Source of the DNA: Euglena gracilis
Taxonomy: Eukaryota > Euglenida > Euglenophyceae > Euglenales
Direction: 5' to 3'
DNA: 64,000 bases
Assembly (NCBI GenBank): GCA_039621445.1
Contig: CP154956.1
Location: 33,019,437-33,083,436 of the forward strand
The stretch's first letter is position 1. Every line of letters starts with the position of its first letter. The notes under the pieces were generated by a model. It made no database searches, was not told the DNA's origin, and worked only from the letters and a program-made list of their open reading frames with translations. The translations under genes were made by a program, and so were the position numbers. Positions 9,791-20,583 of this stretch are shown here, piece by piece.

Positions 9791-10270
9791 TTTTAGAAAA
9801 AATTATCTTTTCACCCAAAAAAGGCCGAAGTTTTCGGCGACCGAAAACTGGACCCCCCCCCTCCGAGATTCCCATACAACCCTGGGGGGGGGGGGGCGTG
9901 GGTGGGTGGGTTTTCAAAAAAGGTGGGTGGGTGGGTTTGGGCCTGGAAAAGTGCCCCCCGCCCGGTGTCACTAAGTGAATCGATGGGCAGGAGGCTCCCG
10001 AAAAGCCCCCGGCCGCCAGCGGTGGCATCTCAAAGCAGGCTTTTCGGTTCCCCCTCCGTCCCAGGCCAGCCACCAGACCAGGCGATCCTTGGGGCCTCCC
10101 CTTCCCCCTTGGGGATCCAGCAATGGCTCTGCCAATCAGCCCAAACAGTATGTGGTGCGTGCGCCGGCGGAGAACAGTTCCAATAATGTTTTTTGACGAC
10201 TCAGAGTATCACGCTAGAAGAGTTGTTTTGCTGCGCTCGCTGCCTTGGCCTTTACTGAGCAGAGGCTCTG
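9791..10270. other. Mixed sequence, no supported gene
   Basis: A C-run/G-run block lies at about 9850-9900. The sequence from 9960 to 10270 is more balanced and has open frames in two phases, but neither shows a domain. Confidence 0.35.
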
Positions 10271-10780
10271 CAAAGGTTGGTGACCCAGGGGGGCAGGGGG
10301 GGGGGTGGGGTCCAGTTGACTGGGTGCTCCCTGGTGGGGGGTTCTTGCATTGTTTTTGGCACTGGTTTTCATGAGCCTTATTTTTCACTCCCCCCCCACC
10401 AACCCTCAGGGCCCTTAGGGGCAAGGCGGAAGGGGAATCCCAGAAACGCAATTGGTGGTGGTGGGGGATCGACCACCCTCACCAGGGTTTCCCGTTCTGC
10501 CCTGCCCAGGGTTGTGCCAGTCAATTGGTTAAGCACTGGCCTACCCCCCCCCCCCTCCCCCGGGGGTGGGTGACTGGCTTTTTCGGAGTGACTGACTGGT
10601 TTTTGGCCCGGACCCCCTCCCCCGGGGTCGGCAAAAAGCCACCAAAGTGACCTGGTGCCGAAGGCCCTGGAGAATTTTTTTGGCCTTTTTTCATGTTCTT
10701 GGTCAAATTTCCTTTGGATCCCAGAGTGGCCGACCCCCCCTCCCCCCCCCCCCAGGGGTCGGTAAAAAATTGTATGGTTG
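10270..10780. repeat. G/C-tract repeat cluster
   Basis: Facing C and G runs lie at about 10286-10310, 10540-10568 and 10735-10757, with a degenerate GGTGCCGAAGGCCCTGG hairpin at about 10653. The phrases between the runs match the cluster at 8.9-9.6 kb. Confidence 0.55.
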
Positions 10781-11169
10781 TGGCTGTCCAGAGTGCCAAC
10801 CCTGTGGCCCTGAACCCCTCTGTCCCTGGGTCCCCAAGGAAAGTCTGCCCTGGATGATGTCATATGAGTGTGGCCCTGACCGCGCGGCGGCCCATTGCCG
10901 GCGCACCTCTCTGCCTCCCATCCTCTGCTGCTGCGTTCTTGCCTCTTGCCTCCATTGCCCGTTCTGCGGAGCACCCCCCCATCACCCAATCTGTGTGTGC
11001 TCCTCCTTGCTCCTGACGGGACATTCTGGGCTGTCGCACCTGACCCCAAACGAAGGTGTTGAAAGCCAAATGCCAATACATCAGTTATTTGGGGAATTCC
11101 GCTTATTGGAAAAATAGACGTTGAGAAAGTGGAGAATTTCCAGGGGTGGTGTTTGTTGTTTTTTTCTCT

Positions 11170-11295
11170 CTTGGGAATACCGAATCGGACAAGATACAGT
11201 CCAAGGCTCTGGGCCCGGGGGGGGGTTGACACAAACCATTTTTTCCCCCTGGGGTATTGAATTGGACAAGATACAGTCCAGGGCTCTGGGCCATG
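11170..11295 (+). repeat. Tandem pair of about 40-bp units, period about 77
   Basis: GGACAAGATACAGTCCA followed by a GGCTCTGGGCC block occurs at about 11187 and again at about 11264, each preceded by a GAAT or TATTGAAT variant and followed by G runs. This is a diverged local duplication. Confidence 0.7.
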
Positions 11296-11344
11296 GGGAA
11301 AAAATCAACATCCTTGCTTGCATCCAACGTTGCTTGAGAAAATT

Positions 11345-12060
11345 TGACCCCCCCCCCCGGGGTGGGGGTTAAGCCAGCCAGCAGCCTTTTTTCCAGCCCT
11401 GGGCCCCCCATCAACGAGTTTTATTTATTTAAGGCCTGCCGAAGGGTGGGTGCGCTTTCGGGGGTGCAATAATGGGCCAAATATGGGTTGAAAATGGGGG
11501 GAAATGAGTCTGAATAGGGCCGGCCTGGACAAATTTTGCCATGTATGAAGTGGATCCCCCATGGTCGAGCGTTGGGTACTATGGGGGGTAAGTGTGGGGT
11601 GACAGTGGGAGGGGGGGGGAGTGTGGGTGGTGTGTGGGGGTAAGTGTGGGGTGACAATGGGGGATAGTGGGGGGAGTGTGGGATGATAGTGGGGGAGGGA
11701 GTCTGGAGATGGGACATTCTTTATCCATTTATATATTTTTTTTGCATTTTTTGAACCTTTTGATTTTCTCTGAAGATGATGTTCTCCTCATATTTCCACA
11801 TGATTTCTTTGTATTTGGAGCCATCTTTGCTTTATTAAGACAACCTTTGCATTTTGGTTTTTTCCCCAACTATTTCTCTCAGATTTTGCATATTTTTTGT
11901 GCATTTTTTTGGTACCCGGTTCGACCCCAGGTTGGGCCAAGCTCCAGCCTGGGACCCCTATGGGGGGGGGGGGAGTGGGTGGTCAGCCAACAGCCAGGGC
12001 AAAATTTCCAGCCTCTGAGCTGCCCCCCCCCCCGAGAGGGGGGGGGGAAGCTCCTTTAGC
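11345..12060. repeat. Long interspersed repeat, copy 2 (partner 5460-5965)
   Basis: The block order is as described for the 5.46-kb copy, including TTTTTTGGTACCCGGTTCGA at about 11904 and CTCCAGCCTGGGACCCCT at about 11941. Between the halves lies a G-rich simple tract (GTGTGGGGTGACAGTGGGAG and variants, about 11577-11710) absent from the other copy. Confidence 0.6.
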
Positions 12061-13990
12061 AACGCCCCGGTGGCGAGTTTGGGGGTCATGCAGCATGGAC
12101 CCTTGAACACATGCCACAAGAAAAGGCAATTCATTTAATTTATGATTTTCCGTCGATTGGTTTTTTTTTTACCTGCTGTCTCTTTTTTTTTGGCCAAACA
12201 ATACGAAAATGATGAATTATGTATTATGACACAAATGGGCCATAAGAGAATCCATGCAGTTACCTTCAGCGGCACTGGATACTCCTCCCCAAAGAACGCA
12301 ATCTCCAACCAAACTTTCAGGAAAGAAAGTTTTATCCGTGGGATTTTGCGGTGATAATCTGGCAAATACAAGACAGTGTTTTCACCAATCTGGGAGTTTA
12401 AGAGGGCTTTCCTCCTCGCAAAGACAAAAACTGCCTTGGACTTGATACCAAATGACACGGAAGAGTTTGAATATGCATATTGCATCAGCAATGGGGGGGA
12501 ACACACCCACTTTTTTGCGGTTTTTTTTGCGTTTTTTTTTCGATTTTGGCAAATTTTCGTTTTTTTCCCTCGTATTTTTTTGCGGTTCTGTGTTTTTTCC
12601 CGGCGATTTTTCAATTTCTGCTTGAAATCGAACTTTGGATTTATGATGGAAATTGTTTTTGACTTCAACAATTCCTCAATTTTCCTGAGACCATAATTTT
12701 GGCATTTTTTTTCTTTTTTCTGCATGCATTGTCAACAATTTGCATATTTTTACGCAAAATCGAAGAAAATGCCCAGTGGAGGTGGGTTTTTTCTCCTCTC
12801 CGGCAGAAAGTACATTCCGTGGGAGCTCTTGAAGGATTTTGCATGCAATTTGTGTTTATTTGCGTTGCATCGCGTCTTTCGAGGGTCCATGTTGCGTGGT
12901 TTGATATCCAGAATTGCTCCAGCTTTGGGTGGGGGTCACCTGTGATTGGTGCTGGGAGTCTTTTTGCAGAATGAGTTTCAGAGTGAGAGTGCGAGATGAG
13001 TTTCATGGGTGGCTGAGGGTGTTCTGGGTGCCTCATCTCACCCCAAGATTCTCTTCCTGCGGTTTCCGTTCTCCCTACAGATCAACAATTGCCTCAGCCT
13101 CTAATCTCTGGTTTACGACATGTTGATTATCCCCCCCCCCTGGGACAACTATAGTCCCCTGTGGGAGTGGGAGGGCGTGATCCTTCCACGACATGCAACA
13201 TGCACAGCCATTTTCCGAAACCCATACGTCTCCCCCCCCCGGGCGCTTTGGCCCCCCAAAGTTGTCCTTCAGCCTTTACTTGACCTTTTGAAAGATATGC
13301 AAATTTTGCCCCTAATGTTGGCCCCCAGCCTTTCCTTCAATCATGGCTGGACAGGGCCTGGGCAGGAGGGTGGGAGAGGTGTGACCACAGCAACTGCGCG
13401 TTTTTCTCTCAATTGGATGATTTGGGGTAACAGCAACAGGATGATTTGCTATTGCTGTGCTGTTCACGTGGTGTGCTTTGACCCCCAAGTGTCAGAAGCA
13501 CATTTCTTTGCATTCAAATTTTTCCTTATAGTTGGCCTCTGGCGCTAATGTGTGATGTCTGGATCCCCGGTCTGGGGCTTTTTGATTTTTTTTTTTGCAT
13601 ATGGCCAGCTGAACTTTGACACGAACATAAGTTGCCCACCCGGCTTTGCATCGAATTTGGCGCAAGCAAAATGCCCCAGGAGATTATGAATTGAGTGCTT
13701 GCAATTTGGCACCAATCCTGCACGTTGATCATTTGTGCAAGAAACATGGCGTGAATGCGTTTTAGTGGTGGGTATGTCGACATTGCAAAAATCAGGCCAG
13801 AGAAACCTGTTCCTATTGATTTTTCTTTTTCGCTAAGGCAATTGAGAAATTGTTCTTTGGCAAGTCAGCCCAGGGGTCAAACAATACCAACTCCCTCTTT
13901 TCACCAAGTGTTTTCCCTTGGGTACGACCTTGACCCGAAGTTCAGCTGTTACACAAAATACAAACCACAAAGCAGGGCTGGTCAATGTAA
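12061..13990. other. Long stretch without a supported gene
   Basis: There are T-rich tracts at 12510-12610 (TTTTTTGCG units), the short shared repeat at about 12850-12890, and otherwise unstructured sequence. Open frames up to about 200 codons occur on the minus strand through the T-rich part. They are lysine/asparagine/isoleucine-rich low-complexity translations, not recognisable proteins. Confidence 0.4.
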
Positions 13991-14289
13991 AATTCCAAAC
14001 GAGCCACCCCAAGGTGGCCCCCCATTTTCGGCCCATTTTTGGCCCATTTCAGGGGCCATTTTGGCCGTTTTCGGGGTCAAAAATCGATGTTTCCAAAATT
14101 TCTCGAAAATGAACCAAAATCAAAGGAAATGTCTGGAGACCTAAATTGAAGCCTTTAAAATCCTCTATCTAACATTACTTTGATTTCCCCACAACTCCCC
14201 GCGTAGCCCGAGTTTTGGCCATTGTTCGGCCAAATTTGGCTATTTTGCGCAATCTCGACCTGTTTTGACTTAGCCGTCCTAGGCCACCC

Positions 14290-14665
14290 CTGGGTGAAAA
14301 AGTCAAGAAAAATCGAAAAAATATTTTGCCGAAACGATGTTTTTTTGTCCTCCTGGACCCGGAAAACCTGTTTTTGAGCCGAAAATGAGCGGTTTTCGAC
14401 CCTCCGACACCCCGTTTTTTTTTTTTGGCCCGAAACCCTTTGACTTTGGGTCAAAAACGGGTCAAAAAGTCAAAAAAAGTCGAATTTTTTTTGTCTGAAA
14501 CGACGTTTTTTGGCCTCCTGGACCCGGAAAACCCTGTTTTTGAGCCGAAAATGAGCGTTTTTCGACCCCCGGGTGCCCCGTTTTGTGCCCAAAACCCATG
14601 GAGTTTGGCTCCAAAATGGGTCGAAAAAGTCGAAAAAATCTGATAAAACGGGTATGGGGTGTATG
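14290..14665 (+). repeat. Satellite block 1, about 155-165 bp unit
   Basis: The unit runs through CGAAACGATGTTTTTT, CCTCCTGGACCCGGAAAA, GAGCCGAAAATGAGCG, GCGCCCCGTTTT-like and GGTCAAAAACGGGTCAAAAA. Unit anchors fall at about 14331 and 14497. The block ends in GGTATGGGGTGTATGGGGGG, a tail shared with block 2. Confidence 0.75.
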
Positions 14666-14869
14666 GGGGGGTCGCTGAGCTCTTATCTCTTTAGAGTAAG
14701 AGCGAAGCTTACCCCTGGGGAAAAGGGGGGGTCGGACCCCCCCCCCCGGGGTCGGGGCCACCTCGGGAACCGGCGGATTATCACCATGATCCCAGCCCGG
14801 TTCCCGGATTTTTTTTTCCAGTTGTGAGCGACTGGATTTCTAGTTTGCGAATCACCTCCGTTTGACCAC

Positions 14870-15130
14870 TAACTCCCCGCCAGGCCTTCCAAGGACTTCA
14901 AATTAGGTCTCTGGACATTTCCTTTGATTTTGCATCATTTTCGAGATATTTGGAAAATATCGATTTTTGGGCCCGAAATGGCAGAGTCCAAAGGGGGCTT
15001 ATCCAGGGGGGCCAATCCTACCCAGTTTGGACCCCTTCGCGCGTGGATAACCCATCTACTGGTATTTTGATTTCCCCGCAGCTCACCACCTAGCCTGAGA
15101 TACGGCCGTTTTCCCACCAATTTAAGCCAT
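14870..15130. repeat. Repeat R3, second copy
   Basis: It carries the AGGTCTCTGGACATTTCCTT block, an AAATATCGATTTTTGGG block and a CCCCGCAGCTCACC block. Similar blocks precede satellite block 1 (about 14080-14215) in partly inverted arrangement, so R3 and the satellite were probably duplicated together. Confidence 0.45.
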
Positions 15131-15169
15131 TTTGTACACTTTTTCCACTGTCAGATTTAGCCATTTTCG

Positions 15170-15680
15170 GCCAAAAAAGTCGAATTTTTTTTGCCCGAAA
15201 CGATGTTTTTTGGGCCTCCCAGACCCGGAAAACCTTTTTCGAGCCCAAAATGAGCGTTTTTCGACCCGCCAGCGCCCCGTTTTGGGCCGCCAACCCATTG
15301 ACTTTGGGTCAAAAACGGGTCAAAAAAGTCGAAAATTTTTTGCCCGAAACGATGTTTTTTGGCGGGACTCGGAAAAACTGGTTTTGAGCTCAAAATCAGC
15401 GTTTTCCGACCCAGCGCCCCGTTTTTTTTTGGCCCGAAACCCATGGGTTTTGGGTCAAAAACGGGTCAAAAAGGTCGAAAGAAATCGAAATTTTTTTTAC
15501 CCAAAACGTTGTTTTTTGGCCTCCCGGACCCGGAAAAACTGGTTTTGAGCCGAAAATGAGCGTTTTTTGACCTGCTAGCGCCCCGTGTTTGGCCTGAAAG
15601 TCATGGGATTTGGGTCAAACCCGAGTCAAAAAAGTCGAAAATAATCTAATAGAATGGGTGTGGGGTGTATGGAGGGGTTA
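15170..15680 (+). repeat. Satellite block 2, three units
   Basis: Anchors CGAAACGATGTTTTTT or close variants lie at about 15195, 15345 and 15502, giving periods of about 150 and 157. The block ends in GGTGTGGGGTGTATGGAGGG, as in block 1. It has no coding capacity. Confidence 0.75.
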
Positions 15681-16600
15681 ACATTTCATTAACGTTTCAG
15701 AAATTGCCGTAAAATCACTGACAGTCATGTAAATTGCAGGAGTGAAATTAGTAAATTATAAATTACGCGAAATTTGCAATGCTAGACACATGCATGAGCT
15801 CAGCACTATTCAAAACCTGGTTTTCTCCCGAGGGGAAAACCAACATGGACGCGAGACAATACCTTCTCTTTTTAGGTCAGGATGGTTAGGACAAATTGCA
15901 AGCTGGTGAAATCTGGCCTCCTGAATTGTCTGCAACATGACAGGCCACAAGGACACAAGGAGGACTGCAGAAACAAGATGAAAAAGATATCTGTATTGCA
16001 AAATTGACCCAAAATGGCTGAATTGGTTTGAAACGTTGCAGACATTTGCAGAGTTTGCCAAAAAAAAGATAGGGTTAGGAAACCCTGCAGAATACCACAA
16101 AACATCGCAATATGGTATTGCATTTTAATGTACATTGCTGATTAATTCATCAAAGTGAAATAGTGAACGCTTTTTTGGTGGCAGGAATAATGAATGATCA
16201 CAAATGGTCACAAATAATCAACCTTTTTTGAATATTGCCCAAACAATACACCTCCCAATTAATATACCCCCCAAACAGCCTGGCGGGGTGCCAAATTAGG
16301 GGAACAATTTGGCACCCCACACGGCCAGGTTACTGGGCACCTTTGGTTATTTGGCACCCCCTGTTGTTTGGGCACTCCTTTAAGTGCCGTGAAAATAAAG
16401 GGGTGCCAGTTCACTACAACCATCTTTTTTTTGATTTGCCTCTGCCAAGTATTTCGGGCACTGCCAGGGGTAAGGGCCCCACCAGGTTATTTGGAGGAGT
16501 TTAATCCCCCCCAATCCAATAAGTGCCCGAATTATGTGCCCCCAATAAGTGCACACCCCCAAAGGGTCCGAGAAACTACCTCTTTAAAAAGTTGGCACCC
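15681..16600. other. No supported gene
   Basis: Positions 16235-16570 contain several phrases such as AATAAGTGC and CCAAATTA beside short C runs, vaguely like the TA-flanked element family at 8.07 kb, but no clear terminal inverted repeat was found. The rest shows nothing. Confidence 0.35.
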
Positions 16601-17150
16601 CCCCAGGGATGGATGGGAAGCCCTTCGGTATTGAGGTAGGTGGTAGGGGGGGGTCCCCACCACCCCCCCCCCCTGGGGGGGTAAGGTGGTAGGGGGGGGT
16701 CCGGACCACCCCCCCCCCCCTAGATGTTGGGAGGGGGGGTCCGGACCCCCCCACCCCCCCCCTGCTTGACAGGTGCCAAAAATAGCAGAAAATTTTCTTC
16801 CGGCGCTGCGCGCCGGAAAATGAGCAAAAAACACCCCTTTTGCTGACTTTTGGCCATATTGCCCGTTTTTTGATGTGTTGGTGTTTTCCCCCAAAAACAT
16901 GTTCAAAAAAATTCAAAAAATGAGCATTTTTGGATCGATTTTCAAAGAAAAATCAGGGGTTTTTGACCGATTTTGACCCAATTTCCGGCCCTTTGCCCGT
17001 CCATGAAATCGAAAAAATTTCGGCCCCCCCTCAGTTTCGAGGTAGGAGGGGGGGGTCCGACCCACCCCCCCCCCCTCCGTGTCGGGAGGGGGGGTCCGAC
17101 CCACCCCCCCCCCCTCAAGGCTTCCCATCCATCCCTGCACCCCCCCCAAA
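16600..17150 (+). repeat. G/C-tract repeat and R2 copy 2
   Basis: Facing C/G runs (16640-16770) lead to a perfect hairpin at about 16800-16817 (TTCCGGCGCTGCGCGCCGGAA). R2 sequence homologous to 7386-7660 follows directly (16815-17140), including GAGGTAGGAGGGGGGG and CTTCCCATCCATCC. This copy shows that the hairpin family and R2 are parts of one longer repeat unit. Confidence 0.65.
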
Positions 17151-17468
17151 AGGAGAAACCGCTGTCACATCTCAGGTCGGAAAGCACACACAATCTGTTT
17201 AAGTCCTCCCCAGACCAAATATTTCTATCGTCCAAGGGCAAATTTGACACACAATCACTTTATTATTCATTGCTTGATGCCACAAGAAGGGGAAAAATTG
17301 AAGAAAAGACAGTGGTAGAAGAGCATGTATTTTGCTTTACCCTAATAAGTGTGCAGAGCCCTAATTAGTGTGCACCCGTTCATCTGTAAAATGTGCGCAC
17401 CCGTTCACTTTTTTGGGGGGTTACCACCCCTGTCCAACCTCAACTTTTTGTCAATTTTTCCATTACAG

Positions 17469-17780
17469 GAACCACCTTTTCGATTCTCTTTTGCTGGACC
17501 AAAAAAAAATCGTTGGACACATTTTCACAACCAAAAATGCCCCAAAATCTTCTTCCCAAAAAAGTGCCGAAAAATTGGTGCTGTTGCATACCAAAAATGG
17601 AAAGTTTTCCAAAATGGCCCAGAATTTATCCCCAAGCATGTGATGGTCGACAGGAAAATCCTAACAAAAATCCCATTCCAAAAATTTCCCTCATATGAAT
17701 TGAATTGTGGATTCCCTGTGGTGGATTTGGCTAATTTCTGTTCAACAGGGCTGAGCAATTCTGCATTCCAGGAGGATTGA
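17469..17780 (+). CDS. Exon-like open frame, hypothetical
   Basis: A T-rich tract ending CATTACAG at about 17461-17468 could be a splice acceptor. The frame after it stays open for about 100 codons to a TGA at 17778-17780, and its end reads GFPVVDLANFCSTGLSNSAF. Residue composition is balanced and the region is free of the G/C runs around it. No family or motif is recognised. If real it is a last exon; the upstream exons are not seen. Confidence 0.25.
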   Translation, partial: EPPFRFSFAGPKKNRWTHFHNQKCPKIFFPKKCRKIGAVAYQKWKVFQNGPEFIPKHVMVDRKILTKIPFQKFPSYELNCGFPVVDLANFCSTGLSNSAFQED

Positions 17781-17929
17781 AGTGATGGGGCATCCAAGCC
17801 CTCCCTCCCCCCCACCAATTGTTCAGCCCCTTCTGTTCCGTTGTGCCAGGGCCGAGGGAGAGATTTTCAAGGTATCAAAATTTTTGGGTAATTCTTTGGA
17901 ACAGAATTTGGTGGTTGGGTATCTGTCCT

Positions 17930-19020
17930 GCCCCACCCACCCACCCCCTGGGTCCCCGGGGGGATGGCGGGGGGTGGGGCTCGGGGATACCCACTTTTTG
18001 GGGTTCAATTTTGGGGTCCAAAAAAAAAAGATCGGCGCTTCGCGCCGAAGGTGGAAGAAAACCCCGGTTCTTGTTTGCTACTCGACCGCCACTCCCCAAA
18101 CGGCAGAGTCGAAAGTTTTGTTTCTTGAAGGAATAGGGTCAGGGTTAGGGTTGGAGTCAGGGTTAGGTGGCGGTCGAGTGGCGAAAGTACCAAACCCCGC
18201 CTCCGGGATACCCACTCAACTCGACCCCCCCCCCCCCAGGGGCAGGCCGGGACCCGCCCCCCAGTCACGAAACTCAAAAAAAAATCTCGCCACAGGCCGA
18301 CCAAGTTCGCACACAAGGGATTTTCATCCAATTGGGGTCCCTGTGCAGTTCAGTTCCCAGGGGGGGGGGCAACCGCCAAAGGAAATTCCACCCCGGGGTC
18401 AACTTGGGCAAATGGGGGTCCCCAAAATGAGATCAAAATGGTTGTTTTATTTTGGCACATTTTGGGGTGGTTGACATCTGGACATGCCCAAAATTTCCCA
18501 AAAATTGCCAAGAGTTTCCCCAAAAATGGGCGATTTTGGTCATTTCCCAAAGGAGAATGGGGTTGGTTCAGCCCTCGAAGTGGACCCTCCCAGACCCCCC
18601 TCCCTATGCAGTCCAGTTCCCGAAGTGAACAGGGGGGAGGTCATGTGGCCATTTTTTTTAACATTTTTTTTGAAAGTATGGGACATGTTTTGAAGGTTTT
18701 TTTTGAAGATTGAACATTTTTTGAAAACAATTTTACTCGCATTTCAAGCAAAATTGATCAAATTGAATTTTTGAGGGTGGGGCAGAGCTGTACGAGAAGG
18801 CCTAATTGGGGGGGGGGTAGGTGGTCGGACCCTCCCCCTCCCCCCGGCCTGGGAGGTGGGGGCGTCAACCCAGGGCAGAACGGGAATCGGCCAAACAACC
18901 AGGGTGGTGGGTCGGGAAGTCGACCCCCCCACCCCCTCTTCCTGTATTTCCGGGAGCACCAATTTTTGGACCCCCAAAAAGTTTTTCCGGCGCCTTCGGT
19001 GCCAGGTGTGTAGGAGGTCC
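17930..19020. repeat. G/C-tract repeats and degenerate telomere-like tract
   Basis: Facing C/G runs lie at 17935-17970, 18225-18260, 18360-18370 and 18805-18850. Hairpins are at 18033-18048 (TCGGCGCTTCGCGCCGA) and about 18986 (CCGGCGCCTTCGGTGCC). At about 18136-18168 there is a GGGTCAGGGTTAGGGTTGGA-type tract that resembles degenerate TTAGGG repeats. Positions 18400-18790 show no gene. Confidence 0.5.
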
Positions 19021-19289
19021 TCTCAAAAACCCCCCGAACCCCCATTTTTTTAACACCTTCCAAAATTTCAACATTTTCTCAAAATTTTGATTTTCAGAGG
19101 TTTTTGAAGCAAAAAATGCTGTTGAAAATCAAAAAAATTCCAAGAGAAAAAACCTCAGTAAGATTTGATTGTGCCAAAATTTGGTCCAATTTTTTTTTGA
19201 CCTGCATTTTTTTCACCCCTCTGCCAACCACCAAGTTTTTTCACCCCCACCATAAAAAAATTTTCCCCGGCCAAAATCTGTTTTCCCAA

Positions 19290-19900
19290 AATTGGTGAAA
19301 ATGTTGTGGTGGGTGGGGTGGGGTGGGGTCTACTGGGTGGGGGGAGGTGGGGGCAGGGGTCTGTCTGCCCTGGTCGACCCACCCACCCACCCACCATGGC
19401 ACCTGCTCAAAGAAATTTCCTTCAGCGCTGAAGGAATTTCCTTCGGCGCTGACCTCCCCCCCAGAAACACAGGAAGGCCTGGTGGGGGACGGGCAGGGTT
19501 CGATATAAGGAGGGCGTACATGGTTTAGGTGGGGGGGTGTCCCCCCACCCTCCCCCCCCTCCTGGCCCGCAGGCTGCAAGGGGGGTCCGGACCGACCCTC
19601 GGGGGCAAAAATTGACCCCCCCCCAAAAGGGTCAATTTTTTCCTCCGGCGCTTTGCGCCGAAAATTTTTTGCATTTTTGGCACATTTTTTGCCCAAAAAG
19701 TGCCCAAAATGGCACTTTTGGTCGTTTTGGGGGGTCAAAAATTTTCGGCCCGGCGCGAATTCCGGCGAAAATTCGGCCACCCTGACCGCGCACCTGTTTA
19801 GGTGGGGGGGGTGCCCCCCCCCCCCCCCCCCCCCCTCCTGGCCCGCAGGGGGGGTCCGGACCACCCCCCCCCCCACCTGTCCTTATATCGAACCCTGGGG
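19290..19900. repeat. G/C-tract repeat with internal duplication and inverted ends
   Basis: GGGTTCGATATAAGG at about 19497 and CCTTATATCGAACCC at about 19881 form an inverted pair enclosing the unit. Inside, GTTTAGGTGGGGG..CCTCCTGGCCCGCAG occurs twice (about 19520-19572 and 19796-19850). A CTCCGGCGCTTTGCGCCGA hairpin lies at about 19642-19660. The inverted ends suggest that 19497-19895 is one discrete element of about 400 bp. Confidence 0.55.
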
Positions 19901-20354
19901 ACGGGGGCGACCCCCCCCAGCCATAGGGTTGCGGGGATTCCAGCTGGATGTGAGATGTTGCACAGGACGTAGGAGTGGCTGTCATTGTCAGCAACGCCCA
20001 TGGTATGAGTGACCCGTCTCAGCCTGGCTGAGGCAGCTTTGCTGACCTCCGAAGGAACGACTTTGGAAAATGAAATGTTTTGGATGTGCGAATTCAGTCT
20101 TCAAATCTCTCAAAGAAATATTATCATAAGGACGGAGTGATTAAAATACACGGTGGGGAGGGTGGTGTGACATTATTTTTAAGACGACAGGCACTACGGA
20201 CAGAGGGCTCTTGAGGACAGATTTTTCTGGCGGAGCGGCCTCATAGAATTTTGTTCTTCACGCCGGGATATCTCCAGCCTGGAGATCCGTCCGGAAGCAG
20301 ACGAAGGAAGGCGGACGCGGGGGGGCCAGGAGTGCACAGCACAAGTCGCTGCTT

Positions 20355-20396
20355 GCCTGTGAGGGCGTGTCGCCCGCACTGTCCTTCGCGCTGTCA
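20355..20396. repeat. Left terminal inverted repeat of element D
   Basis: It pairs with 29359-29400 with few mismatches (GCCTGTGAGGGCGTGTCGCC then CGCACTG-CCTTCGCGC). The outer extension 20291-20354 is the complement of 25279-25342 in D's internal region. Confidence 0.85.
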
Positions 20397-20422
20397 TGAT
20401 TGTTTGGGTGGTTGAGGGGGGG

Positions 20423-20583
20423 CTCGTACTCCCTCGAGGAAAACCGACCAGGGAGGAAGGGACACCGAGGGCGAAGCACAAAGACCTTGTGAGGCCATGC
20501 CTTGCTCGCCGGCGGTGTTGTGTGATTGTTCGTTGCGCTGGGTTAGGAGTCCCCGCTTAGTGCCGCCTCGCCGGAGTTGGCTG
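20423..20583. repeat. Left terminal repeat of element A (outer edge plus ITR)
   Basis: Positions 20423-20493 are the outer edge, repeated in inverted form without mismatch at 20717-20787. Positions 20491-20583 are the inverted terminal repeat matching 24886-24980. The recombinase open frame ends inside this repeat (stop at 20543). Confidence 0.93.

Noticed and set aside
12135-12725. 196-codon minus-strand frame
   Set aside because: It reads a T-rich tract as lysine, asparagine and isoleucine; there is no motif, and the plus strand gives a phenylalanine-rich mirror.
16235-16620. Possible further TA-flanked element
   Set aside because: It has similar phrases and C runs, but I could not find facing terminal repeats or TA borders.
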